From positions 1-32,156 of the forward strand of contig JANMWO010000048.1 of the NCBI GenBank assembly GCA_031394025.1: 32,156 bases of DNA, in the 5' to 3' direction. The stretch comes from JANXSF01 sp031394025. Lineage in GTDB: Bacteria > Acidobacteriota > Terriglobia > Bryobacterales > Bryobacteraceae. Under the pieces are notes generated by a model, which was not told the DNA's origin, ran no database searches, and worked only from the letters and a program-made list of their open reading frames with translations. Of the stretch, positions 15,390 through 23,656 are shown one piece after another (positions within the stretch are counted from its first letter, which is position 1; every line of letters starts with the position of its first letter). Both the position numbers and the translations under genes were made by a program.

Positions 15390-17387
15390 TTACTGATGCA
15401 ATAAAGTTTCCACTGCTTCGGCCAAGCTATTCAACGTGAATGGCTTTTGCAGAAATGACATGCGGTGCGGCATGGTTCCTGCTTGCACTGCGGCATCGTC
15501 TGCATAACCTGAAACTAACAGTGCCGGAACGTCGGGATATGTTCGGCGCAAGGCTTCAATCAGTTCCATGCCGGTCATTCCTGGCATGTACCAATCGGTC
15601 ACCAGTAAATCTAAAGATTCACCAGACTGCCCGGCAACCCATTCCAGAGCCTCTTTGCCGCTGGCTGCTTCAATTACTTCAAACCCTTGCCGTTCCAATA
15701 AACGACGCTCCAGGGAACGAATCCCTTCTTCATCTTCCACCACCAGCACGCGGCGCTTCTTTATCTTCGGTTCCACAACCACAGGAACTGCTGCGGCAAT
15801 CGTAGGTTCTACAGCAACTGGCGGAGGAGGAATGATTTCAGCATGGGCTATGTTTTTTTTGGGTAGCCAAAGTTGAAACACTCCATTCGGATCCCATGGC
15901 GATATCAGCCACATAGAACCACCGGAATTTACGGCTAAAGAGTGCACTGCTGCCGCTTCTGGTGAAAAATCGAGTGATCCCAATGAGCCCGCCCGGGTAG
16001 CCGGTGCAGGGCTCACGCTGACCCGCAAGGCCACGTAATCGCCGGGAAGTGGTGCGCCCGGAAATCCCACGGAATCCTTCCAGACGATGAGTCTGGTTGA
16101 TACGGAAACTACTGCTTCAGGATTGTGCGTCAGTGTATCTTCTACTAAAAGCTTCAACCAGTTCTGCAATAGGACCGCGTCAAATTCAATGGTGGGCTGC
16201 CCTGCTTGCAGTTCCAGCTCCACATGCTCAAAGATTTGCGGCTGTGCTCCGGCAATGCCTTCCACTAAAGAATGAAGATCGAACACCTGCACTTTGGGCG
16301 CTGCTGGCCGATAGTAACTTTGCAACCGTGCAACAGTAGCCGCAGCCCTGGCCGTAGCTTTTACGAGTTCCTGTGTATCTTGACGCCGCGGATCATGTTC
16401 ATTGAATCCATGATGTAACTCCTCGGCATATCCTTGAATGATCATCAAGGTATTGTTCAACTCATGAGTAACTGATCGCGCTAACTGCCCGGCGGTTTCA
16501 CGACGCAAGGTTTCCAGGCCTGGCTGCATCCCTTGATAGTGCCTTGTAAGATCAATGGAAACTCCACGGCAAATTCCATCTACGGTCACTTCAACGGAAT
16601 CCCTGACTACCAACCAGGAATTACCGAGTGCCATGCGATATTCGCAGGATCCGCGTCCGCCACGGTGAACCATGAGGGCGTAAAACTGTTGAACATTGGC
16701 TTGTTCTTCTGGATGGACATGTTGCAACCAGTCCTCAAAGGGGACTGCGCAAGTGATGTCGCGCAGGGCCGCCGCCATGCCGTCTTCAGGCGACAATAAC
16801 GATTGACGAGCACCATCGGCGTCAATTTCCCAAGCAAAAATCGGCAGGGGAATGGTCAACTCTCGCTGTTCAGGCTCGGGTTCAGGTTCGGGTTCGGGCT
16901 GCACTTCTGGAACAGGCTGCGTCGCTTCTTCAATGGCAGCTTCTTCCACCGGAGCTTCTACGATTTGTTCAGGAATTGCAACCGGTGCCTCTATCGCCGC
17001 CACTACCGCAGGAACAGCGGCGACGGTGAGCACCGCTTCACGACCTTCTTCCCAGCTATTCAGTGGGGCCAAAGACGCCAGTATTTGCTTGTCAAACAAC
17101 GTACATGGAAAATCCATCACTGGTTGCCGACTTAAGAGCGCATGTTGCAGCTCGTTCTCAATTGGACCACCAGCCTCCAATTTGTCAGGAGCGTCTTCCC
17201 GGCTCAGTCCGAATAAGGCACGGAACGCCTTATTGGTGGAGATCAAGCGCAATTCTGCGTCGATCACCGCCACCGGAACCGGCTGGATGGCCAGAATCTC
17301 CTGGTAGTAACGTCGTTCGCTCTCTACGAGAGTCAGAAGGCGGGCGACTTCCTTCGCACCCCATTGTCTTTGGTCTGATCGATCCAT
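15390..17387 (-). CDS. Hybrid histidine-kinase-like protein (PAS, HisKA, degenerate ATPase, receiver)
   Basis: This 665-aa cytoplasmic signalling protein has these parts in order: a PAS-like domain (about 25-130), an acidic/proline linker (about 130-178, including an EP repeat), a second PAS-like domain (about 180-285), a HisKA-like dimerisation region with H308 in SVTHELNNTLMII, an HATPase-like region (about 395-510), and a receiver domain (about 545-663) with D598 in VTDWYMPGMTG and K648. The ATPase-like part keeps hints of the fold (GDYVALRVS, NSGGSMWLISPWDPNGVFQLWLP), but I cannot find the N-box asparagines or the DxGxG box, so ATP binding may be lost. No transmembrane helix is seen. The gene is monocistronic and divergent from the amidase. 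Confidence 0.85.
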   Translation of the reverse strand: MDRSDQRQWGAKEVARLLTLVESERRYYQEILAIQPVPVAVIDAELRLISTNKAFRALFGLSREDAPDKLEAGGPIENELQHALLSRQPVMDFPCTLFDKQILASLAPLNSWEEGREAVLTVAAVPAVVAAIEAPVAIPEQIVEAPVEEAAIEEATQPVPEVQPEPEPEPEPEQRELTIPLPIFAWEIDADGARQSLLSPEDGMAAALRDITCAVPFEDWLQHVHPEEQANVQQFYALMVHRGGRGSCEYRMALGNSWLVVRDSVEVTVDGICRGVSIDLTRHYQGMQPGLETLRRETAGQLARSVTHELNNTLMIIQGYAEELHHGFNEHDPRRQDTQELVKATARAAATVARLQSYYRPAAPKVQVFDLHSLVEGIAGAQPQIFEHVELELQAGQPTIEFDAVLLQNWLKLLVEDTLTHNPEAVVSVSTRLIVWKDSVGFPGAPLPGDYVALRVSVSPAPATRAGSLGSLDFSPEAAAVHSLAVNSGGSMWLISPWDPNGVFQLWLPKKNIAHAEIIPPPPVAVEPTIAAAVPVVVEPKIKKRRVLVVEDEEGIRSLERRLLERQGFEVIEAASGKEALEWVAGQSGESLDLLVTDWYMPGMTGMELIEALRRTYPDVPALLVSGYADDAAVQAGTMPHRMSFLQKPFTLNSLAEAVETLLHQ

Positions 17388-17648
17388 GGCAGTAGGTTAA
17401 TTAACTTTTACAGTGTGGCCTCTGAACCGTGGTCGTTCAACCCCTAAACTATGAAACTTTAATCAGTTTGGTCCTAGTACCTACCCATTTCCAGAACGGT
17501 GTTGACCTTTCCTGGTTTGATCAGGTGTTCCCAGCTTGTATTCCACCCGTCGCCATCGCTAGTATAAACATTCAAGGTAAAATAGCCGAATGCAGTACAG
17601 TAGCAAGGTGCGGTAAGCAAAGCTTAGTATTCAGCTTTGGCGTACTTA

Positions 17649-18833
17649 ATGGAAGTCCCATATCAGCCATCCACCGCTCCGAAAACGAAGCTGGTGGAAT
17701 TGCAGGCAACCCGGATTGCCGATCCCATTGACCGGCTGCGTTACCTTCGCAGCAAGGCTACCCCTGCTGCGCCTTCTCGTTTTGCCAAGTACGCCAAGCA
17801 CAAACCATTACTGCAAAAAGGGTTAGTAGCCGTCGCCTTGGCCGTAATCATGGTTGGTGTGATCACCACCCAACGCCCCGTGAAAGCGCGCACCCTGAGC
17901 CGTTCCGCCACCCCCATTGCCACCGCCCCAACCATCCTAACCCCCAGCAATCCCGGTAAAATCTGGCTGGTGGACACACGCGATACGGGCCAGGAGCTTT
18001 ATTCCAATACGCTGCGCATTGAAACCCGCTTCGCCATCCCATTAGGGGAGGAGCCCAAGTGGAAATATTATCGTTTTGGGGCTGGTGCCAAATCCCCGGT
18101 TGAAATGAAGGACCCGGTGGGCATTGTGTTTCACACCACCGAAAGCATGATGGCCCCCTTTGAAGAAGAAAAGAATAAACGTCTGAAGCTACTGGGTGAA
18201 AGTGCTATTATTTTTGTGCGCAGCAAGCGGGCCTATCATTATTTGGTGGATCGCTTCGGTCGGGTTTGGCGCATCACTCAGGAAAGCGAACCGGCGTTCC
18301 ATGCCGGGGCTTCTATCTGGGCCGATAAGGATTCCACCTACATCAATTTGAATCATAGCTTTCTTGGAGTATCGTTTGAAGCGGCGCAGTCTCATGAAGA
18401 TGGGGAGCCGCTGATTACTGACGCCCAAAAACTATCGGCTCGCCTGCTTACAGACATGCTGCGGTCGAAATATCATATTTCCGAAAAGAACTGCGTTACC
18501 CATGGGCAGGTGTCGGTGAACAACGATAATTTCGGAGTTGGCTACCATACCGATTTTGGCGGAGAATTTCCCTTTGCTGAAGTGGGTTTGCCGGATAATT
18601 ACCGCATTCCACTTCCCAGCATCCACCTGTTTGGATTCCAATACGACGAATCGTATGTGAATGCCATGGGTCCACCGATGGATGCCAGTCTTGCCAAAGC
18701 AGCGGAAATGTTGGCCTTGCAAGCCAAAACTCTAGGCGTTACGCCAGCCATTCTCACTCGAAAATTGCGCGACCAGTACGGGCAAATTACCCAAAGTTTG
18801 AAAAAAGAAAACAAGAACGAGGTCTCTAACTAA
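17649..18833 (+). CDS. Membrane-anchored N-acetylmuramoyl-L-alanine amidase (Amidase_2)
   Basis: This 394-aa protein (from the ATG at 17649; a TTG at 17637 would add four residues) has a short cytoplasmic N-terminus, one transmembrane helix at about 58-73 (LVAVALAVIMVGVITT) and a periplasmic catalytic domain. Amidase_2 features are GIVFHTTES with the first zinc histidine (H162), AYHYLVDRFGRVW, FHAGASIW, VTHGQVS with a second histidine, and HTDFGGEFPF corresponding to the DPGxxFPW element of the family. The C-terminal 60 residues are helical and charged. It should cut peptide stems from murein. One base separates its stop from the actin-like gene, implying a functional pair. No strong ribosome binding site is seen. 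Confidence 0.86.
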   Translation: MEVPYQPSTAPKTKLVELQATRIADPIDRLRYLRSKATPAAPSRFAKYAKHKPLLQKGLVAVALAVIMVGVITTQRPVKARTLSRSATPIATAPTILTPSNPGKIWLVDTRDTGQELYSNTLRIETRFAIPLGEEPKWKYYRFGAGAKSPVEMKDPVGIVFHTTESMMAPFEEEKNKRLKLLGESAIIFVRSKRAYHYLVDRFGRVWRITQESEPAFHAGASIWADKDSTYINLNHSFLGVSFEAAQSHEDGEPLITDAQKLSARLLTDMLRSKYHISEKNCVTHGQVSVNNDNFGVGYHTDFGGEFPFAEVGLPDNYRIPLPSIHLFGFQYDESYVNAMGPPMDASLAKAAEMLALQAKTLGVTPAILTRKLRDQYGQITQSLKKENKNEVSN

Positions 18834-19841
18834 ATGTCAAAAACGGAACATAATATTGCCCATCCAGTAGGCCTGGATATTGGGACCAGCCGGATTGTAT
18901 CGGCCATCCCAGCCGAAAGCGGTTACGAATACCGCAGCCAACTCAACTCTTTTGTGACGTTGCCCAACTCGAAAATGAGGGAAGCCGTGTTGCGCCGGGA
19001 AAACATTCCGCACACCATCGTGGGGCCCGATATTCTGGTGCATGGCAATGAAAGTGAGCGTTTTGCCGATTTATTACAAATAGATACGCGCCGCCCCATG
19101 AGCCGCGGCTTCATCAATCCGTCAGAAACGGAAAGCCTGAACGTGATGCGGCAGATCATTCTCAGCCTCATCGGCCACGCGAAGCAACCAGGGCAGCGGG
19201 CCTACTTCAGCGTTCCTGCAGCACCCATTGGGGCTACGGAAAATTTAACCTATCACGAAGCTACTTTAAACCAGATTCTGAGCGACATCGGCTATACGGC
19301 GAAGAGCGTGAATGAGGGGCTGGCGGTGGTTTATGGGGAACTGGAAAGTTCCAACTACACCGGCATTGGCATCTCCATTGGTGGCGGACTTTGCAACGTT
19401 TGCCTGTCTTATCTGGCCGTGCCCGTCACCACTTTCAGTGTCACCAAAGCAGGCGATTTTGTAGACGCCAGCACCGCCAGCGTCACTGGCGAACTGGCCA
19501 ATCGCATTCGCTTAGCCAAGGAAGAAGGGTTCGCGCTGAATGGTGCCAACACCGATAAAATTCATCAGGTATTAGCCGTCTATTATGACGATTTGATTCA
19601 GTCTCTGGTGGCATCGCTGAAGCAGGCGTTTGGTGATCCGCGCTCCTTGCCCAAACTGGGCCGCGCAGTTCCACTGGTATTAAGCGGCGGCAGCGTCATG
19701 CCTCGCGGATTCCGTGAAAAGTTCGAGGTAGCGCTGAAGGCAGTAGAATTGCCACTTCCGATTTCCGAAATCCGCCTGGCCGATAACCCATTGCATACAA
19801 CCGCAAAAGGCGCCCTAATCGCCGCGCTGAGCGAGATGTAG
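18834..19841 (+). CDS. Actin/Hsp70-fold ATPase (MreB/FtsA-like)
   Basis: This 335-aa cytoplasmic protein of the actin-like ATPase superfamily has phosphate-1 motif VGLDIGTSRI (12-21), phosphate-2 motif GIGISIGGGLCNV (about 176-188) and adenosine motif LVLSGGSVMPRGF (about 279-291). Its length is near that of MreB, but the sequence is clearly divergent: MreB's VVDIGGGTTE is replaced by GISIGGGLCN. NEGLAVVYGELES before phosphate-2 matches the usual E-P/G-A-Y position. Translation probably couples to the upstream amidase (stop TAA, then ATG). A membrane amidase with a cytoskeletal ATPase suggests localised cell-wall cutting, but this is inference. It is distinct from the Hsp70 gene 4 kb downstream. 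Confidence 0.83.
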   Translation: MSKTEHNIAHPVGLDIGTSRIVSAIPAESGYEYRSQLNSFVTLPNSKMREAVLRRENIPHTIVGPDILVHGNESERFADLLQIDTRRPMSRGFINPSETESLNVMRQIILSLIGHAKQPGQRAYFSVPAAPIGATENLTYHEATLNQILSDIGYTAKSVNEGLAVVYGELESSNYTGIGISIGGGLCNVCLSYLAVPVTTFSVTKAGDFVDASTASVTGELANRIRLAKEEGFALNGANTDKIHQVLAVYYDDLIQSLVASLKQAFGDPRSLPKLGRAVPLVLSGGSVMPRGFREKFEVALKAVELPLPISEIRLADNPLHTTAKGALIAALSEM

Positions 19842-19842
19842 C

Positions 19843-19928
19843 AAATCCTGGATAGACGGATATTTCTCAGATTTTGGACGTCACGAAGCGTCTAAGAAAT
19901 GTGAGAAATATCCGTCTGTCCCGGATTT
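19843..19928 (+). terminator. Long stem-loop (likely terminator) after the actin-like gene
   Basis: AGACGGATATTTCTCA at 19854-19869 is perfectly inverted at 19902-19917. The pairing extends outward with small bulges (AAATCC / GGATTT) and inward with ACG...CGT. A run of five T follows the outer arm (ends at 19930). It begins two bases after the stop codon of the actin-like gene. The stem is far longer than a usual intrinsic terminator, so it may instead be a small palindromic repeat acting as one. Confidence 0.75.
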
Positions 19929-19992
19929 TTGCGGTGACAAATCCGTTGGGGTGAACCATAATGAAAGACTCCCCTGAAAAAGGTACCCGGCG

Positions 19993-22617
19993 ATGCAACC
20001 AAAATTGAATCCCGATCCAAAATCTCTCCCCGGATCAGATAGTAAGAATGTCAGCGATGAGCAAACTGCCATCCGCCAACTGATGGCCAATGGAAAAATT
20101 AAAGTTGCATTGGATCGTGCCAAAGATTTCCATAAAGCACATCCCTCCGCTAGTTCCGAATCCTTGCTCATAGAGGCCTATGCGGTCCGAGTTCAATCGC
20201 TTTTAGATAAGAACCTTGTACTGGAAGCAAAGTCCTTGCAGCAACTGGTTCGCGAACGGTTCCCCGCCAGCGTCGCTAATCTGGATGCGCTGAATGCAGC
20301 CAACGCAGCTCGCGGGAATGACTTGGATACGCTGCTGAAACCCCTGGCCGATGCCGACCTGTCTGCCGAGCTTCGCGCCACTATTGAGCAGACTCTCCAG
20401 AACAGTGTTGTGGACCTGAAGGCGCTGGCCAATTGCAATGCTTTGCCTGCAGATCACCCTCTGCGCACGGCCGCCGCAGCGCTCAACCAAGCCTTCCAAC
20501 TAGTCACCTGTGGGACGGTTACCGATGAACAGATTTCCCTTTCAGAAATCTCTCATCGCAGCCCGCTTGCACCTTGGAAACTACTGGTGCGGGCCATTGC
20601 CTGCTTCCATAGAAACCAGGATGCTGCCTGCCTGGAATGTCTCAACCTGATCAAGCCTGGTTCCGCACCGGCACGACTTGTTCCAGTGATGCAAGCTATG
20701 GTGGGCCAGCCGTCTGCTGCACCGTTGAATCCGGCGGAAACAACGTTGCTGTCTCGCACTGCGTTCAGCAACGACACTCTACGACGCGAATTGTTGAAGC
20801 TGGATGAAGCTTTTGAAAACGCCTCAGGGCCTGAGAAAGCGCTGAAGCAGATGCGCGTGGCCATGCAGGAGTGCCGAAAAATAGCACCTGGGCAAGTCGA
20901 GAATCTCAAACGCCTTATCGCGATTCGATGCGCCGTGGACGATGTGAGTGCTGACCGCGTAGCGGCATCCCTGAACGGCTTGCCCAAAGCGGACGCCAGT
21001 TATTACAGGTCAATTGCCTATGGCCTGTCGACCAGTGGCGACGCCCGAAGTGTTGCCGCCGCCTGCGAATTTTGGGATCAGTTTCGTATGCACGCGGTGC
21101 GCGAAGGTTGGTTTCCAGCAAACGGTGTGGAAGAGGCAACACTCTATCTGCACATGGCGAAACTGCTTCTGAAGCTGGATGTAGATGAACTGGACAAGCT
21201 CTTTTTTGATCGCCGCTTTCACGGCAATCCGTCCCCGGAAGCATACTACTTCTTATTACCCGAAGAGCTATTCAAACGGGCCTGCGCATTGGATCCGCAA
21301 CCGCAATCCTATGCACCCTGGCTGGCCTACACGTCGAAAATAGCGGCGGATTGGGGCGAAGAAATTGCCAAAGATTGGCACAAGGTCAGGCCCATGGATA
21401 TTGAGCCTATGTTGCATCTGGTAAATGTTTATGGCGAACGCGACGCCTTTCCCACTGCATTAAATTATCTGGACAAAGTTGAGAAAATTGATCCTCTCCA
21501 TTCTGCGGTGCGTGGGGCGCGCTTCCAACTGCTGGCCGCTGCAGCAATCCGTCACCTGGAGAAACGGAAACTGAAGCTGGCGGTTGATAAACTGGCACTG
21601 ATTAAAGCATTGCCACAAGCCAAGCAAGGGGATCGGCCAGCTTTTTTGACTGCCATGGACTACCTGATAGCTTCGATTGGCTACAATTCAGCAGCGCAGG
21701 ACATTGCCTTGCAAGAGTTGAAGCGTCTTGTGGGTACCGATTGTGCTGCCGACCTGTTGATAGGTGGGCTTGCCGCCGCATCGAAACACTATTCGTTCGT
21801 CCCTGAGACGAAATGGTTTAAATTGAGCAAGGAAGAGCGATTGGCATTGCCCGCTTCCGTGGCCCTGGTGGCAGGGATTGCCGAGGACCTGAATGTCACT
21901 CAATTCCGGCATCCATTCGATGCGATTCGGCAAACGGAAAAGCATTTCGCCAAATCGCAGGATTCGCTGAACACAAATCAGCTTCGCTTGTTAGCATTGT
22001 CTTCTTTCGGCTGTGGATATCCAGAATTTGCCTATGTGGTTTCAGGGGCGGGTTTGGGACGTGAAGGTGCCACCCAGGCAAGGTTTCTGATGCTGCGGGC
22101 AATGTCCATTCCAGAATACCTTGCAGATCGAAGAGAAGTTTGCGCCACTGCGGCGGCAGCTTTTGCAAGGGCTTCCCGCGATCAGGATCTGATTGATGAA
22201 GCGGTTGAATTTAATGCTGACGAATTTAGTCTGGAACCTTTTATACTTACTTTGGAACAAGCGCAGGTAGTAGTAAAAAAGGAACAATCAGCCAAAACCT
22301 TTCCCACTAGGGGTACCCGAACCGGGCCCGATTATAGTGATCTGTTGCCCGTCATGAATGTTTGCAATTGTCCGGATTGCCGTCGCAAGCGCGGTGAATT
22401 GGTAGGCCATGGGCTGGATTTAGAAGGTATGGACTCAGATCGCCTGCGGGAACTGTTCGACTCCAACAGGCCAGAAGGTATTCCAGAAGAAGTGGCAGAC
22501 TCGCTTTTCGAGACTCTACAGGAGGCAATCATGACTGGTGTTAACCCGCAAGACATCTTTCAGAAAACTTTCGGCAATACACCTTCTGGTAAAAAGAAGA
22601 AGGGGAAACGGAAATGA
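19993..22617 (+). CDS. Large helical-repeat protein with C-terminal cysteine motif (Hsp70-operon partner)
   Basis: I do not recognise this family. The 874-aa product is predicted almost wholly helical, with TPR-like alternation of small and bulky residues; no signal peptide or membrane segment is seen. The clearest motif is near the C-terminus: CNCPDCRRKRGEL (about residues 790-802), a compact cysteine cluster that could bind zinc. It is followed by an acidic region (GMDSDRLRELFDSNRPEG) and a very basic end (KKKKGKRK). AAAAAGG lies about nine bases before the ATG. Its stop overlaps the J-like gene (ATGA), so it is made together with a J-like, a GrpE-like and an Hsp70 protein. A role as client-binding or scaffold partner of that Hsp70 is inferred from context only. 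Confidence 0.75.
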   Translation: MQPKLNPDPKSLPGSDSKNVSDEQTAIRQLMANGKIKVALDRAKDFHKAHPSASSESLLIEAYAVRVQSLLDKNLVLEAKSLQQLVRERFPASVANLDALNAANAARGNDLDTLLKPLADADLSAELRATIEQTLQNSVVDLKALANCNALPADHPLRTAAAALNQAFQLVTCGTVTDEQISLSEISHRSPLAPWKLLVRAIACFHRNQDAACLECLNLIKPGSAPARLVPVMQAMVGQPSAAPLNPAETTLLSRTAFSNDTLRRELLKLDEAFENASGPEKALKQMRVAMQECRKIAPGQVENLKRLIAIRCAVDDVSADRVAASLNGLPKADASYYRSIAYGLSTSGDARSVAAACEFWDQFRMHAVREGWFPANGVEEATLYLHMAKLLLKLDVDELDKLFFDRRFHGNPSPEAYYFLLPEELFKRACALDPQPQSYAPWLAYTSKIAADWGEEIAKDWHKVRPMDIEPMLHLVNVYGERDAFPTALNYLDKVEKIDPLHSAVRGARFQLLAAAAIRHLEKRKLKLAVDKLALIKALPQAKQGDRPAFLTAMDYLIASIGYNSAAQDIALQELKRLVGTDCAADLLIGGLAAASKHYSFVPETKWFKLSKEERLALPASVALVAGIAEDLNVTQFRHPFDAIRQTEKHFAKSQDSLNTNQLRLLALSSFGCGYPEFAYVVSGAGLGREGATQARFLMLRAMSIPEYLADRREVCATAAAAFARASRDQDLIDEAVEFNADEFSLEPFILTLEQAQVVVKKEQSAKTFPTRGTRTGPDYSDLLPVMNVCNCPDCRRKRGELVGHGLDLEGMDSDRLRELFDSNRPEGIPEEVADSLFETLQEAIMTGVNPQDIFQKTFGNTPSGKKKKGKRK

Positions 22618-22928
22618 CAAACCCTAGAGAAGTGTTGGGAATCCCTTTGAATGCTGGGGCAGAAGAGATTCGTGCCGCCTACCTGAGCAAGGTCAAAGAG
22701 TTTCCTCCAGAACGTTTTCCCGACGAATTTGAAGCCATTCGAGATGCCTTTGAAAGTTTAAGCGATCCCCGCAAACGGACGCTTGCCATGTTGAAGGCGG
22801 ATGATCCCCGTGGATCCACACTTTCCATATTGGATGGCGAAGTAAAGCACAGAATATTTACTGGTCCACAAGCATGGCTTGACGTATTGAAAATTCAGGA
22901 AAAGCGCACTGGGGTGCCAGGGAAATGA
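22614..22928 (+). CDS. J-domain-like protein lacking the HPD motif
   Basis: This 104-aa protein has an N-terminal half that aligns with the J domain: PREVLGIPLNAGAEEIRAAY (helix I and start of helix II) and FEAIRDAFESLSDPRKR (helix III and its usual SDP end). Where J proteins have HPD, it reads F30-P31-P32, so the tripeptide needed to stimulate Hsp70 ATPase is absent. Residues 55-104 are a short tail without the Gly/Phe or zinc domains of DnaJ. It overlaps both neighbours by four bases (ATGA at each end) and sits directly before a GrpE-like and an Hsp70 gene. It may be a J-like adaptor or an inactive regulator, comparable in idea to Pam16-type proteins. Confidence 0.8.
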   Translation: MTNPREVLGIPLNAGAEEIRAAYLSKVKEFPPERFPDEFEAIRDAFESLSDPRKRTLAMLKADDPRGSTLSILDGEVKHRIFTGPQAWLDVLKIQEKRTGVPGK

Positions 22929-23656
22929 ATCGCCAAGAAATTCTGCAGCGCTTTGAACAGTTAGTGGATTCCGCGCTGGCCAGTGAGGAACCGCCTGCTG
23001 GAATTGATCCGCTGATTCTTGCTGCAATCAGCGGTACAGAAGCAACTGAAGGCAACTACGATTCCTATTCCTTATGGGCGGCCATCACGGCGCTAACGCA
23101 GGAAGTGAAACTGCAGGGCAGAGCGTTTCAGGAATTGAACCACACGCTAAACGCCCAGACAAATACCATGCTGGATGAGCTGCGCGCCACTTACGGTGCC
23201 AGGGAAAGTAACTTGAGACGCGATGCCGAACTTCGTTGCCGCAAAGAAGCAATGGGAGCGTTGATCGACTTGCGGGACCGTTTGGGACGAGGGCGCGAAT
23301 CGGCAAGATTGAGTGAACAGGAAACCCAAAAAGCGGCTAAGGTCAGTTGGATCAAACGCGCCTTTTCGCCACCCGATGTCCACGCACAAGAAACGGTTAG
23401 CGCACTGGTGCGAGGATATGAATTAGGCTTGGAACGGCTGGATCAAACTTTGGACGAATTCAATGCCAGAGAGATTCGCTGTGATGGCGAACTATTCGAC
23501 CCACGTCGGATGAATGCTATTGACAGCCAGGTATCGGCCAGCGTGCCTGATGGTAGCGTGTTGGAAGTGTACAGAAGCGGTTACGAATGGAACGGAGAAG
23601 TGTTCCGCACCGCACAGGTGAAGGTTTCGCGCAGTCCGCAGGGGGATGAAAAGTAA
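22925..23656 (+). CDS. GrpE-like nucleotide exchange factor
   Basis: This 243-aa protein has a GrpE-type C-terminal beta domain at about residues 185-238: ELFDPRRMNAI, then SVPDGSVLEVYRSGYEWNGE and VFRTAQVKVSR, which is a good match to the family signature. The preceding part (about 55-180) is long and helical, as in the GrpE dimer stalk, but with an unusual insertion (residues about 120-165). N-terminal residues 1-50 are not GrpE-like. GrpE proteins release ADP from DnaK-type Hsp70. It overlaps the J-like gene (ATGA), and the Hsp70 ATG follows its stop directly. It is probably a paralogue dedicated to this Hsp70, not the housekeeping GrpE. Confidence 0.88.
   Translation: MNRQEILQRFEQLVDSALASEEPPAGIDPLILAAISGTEATEGNYDSYSLWAAITALTQEVKLQGRAFQELNHTLNAQTNTMLDELRATYGARESNLRRDAELRCRKEAMGALIDLRDRLGRGRESARLSEQETQKAAKVSWIKRAFSPPDVHAQETVSALVRGYELGLERLDQTLDEFNAREIRCDGELFDPRRMNAIDSQVSASVPDGSVLEVYRSGYEWNGEVFRTAQVKVSRSPQGDEK

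Noticed and set aside
18834..19841. Considered as a plasmid-partition actin (ParM-like)
   Set aside because: No DNA-binding adaptor gene or centromere-like repeats nearby; coupling to an amidase points to a cell-wall role.
19961..19993. Upstream ATG at 19961 as start of the 874-aa protein
   Set aside because: It is out of frame (32 bases before the chosen ATG), and AAAAAGG is well placed for 19993.
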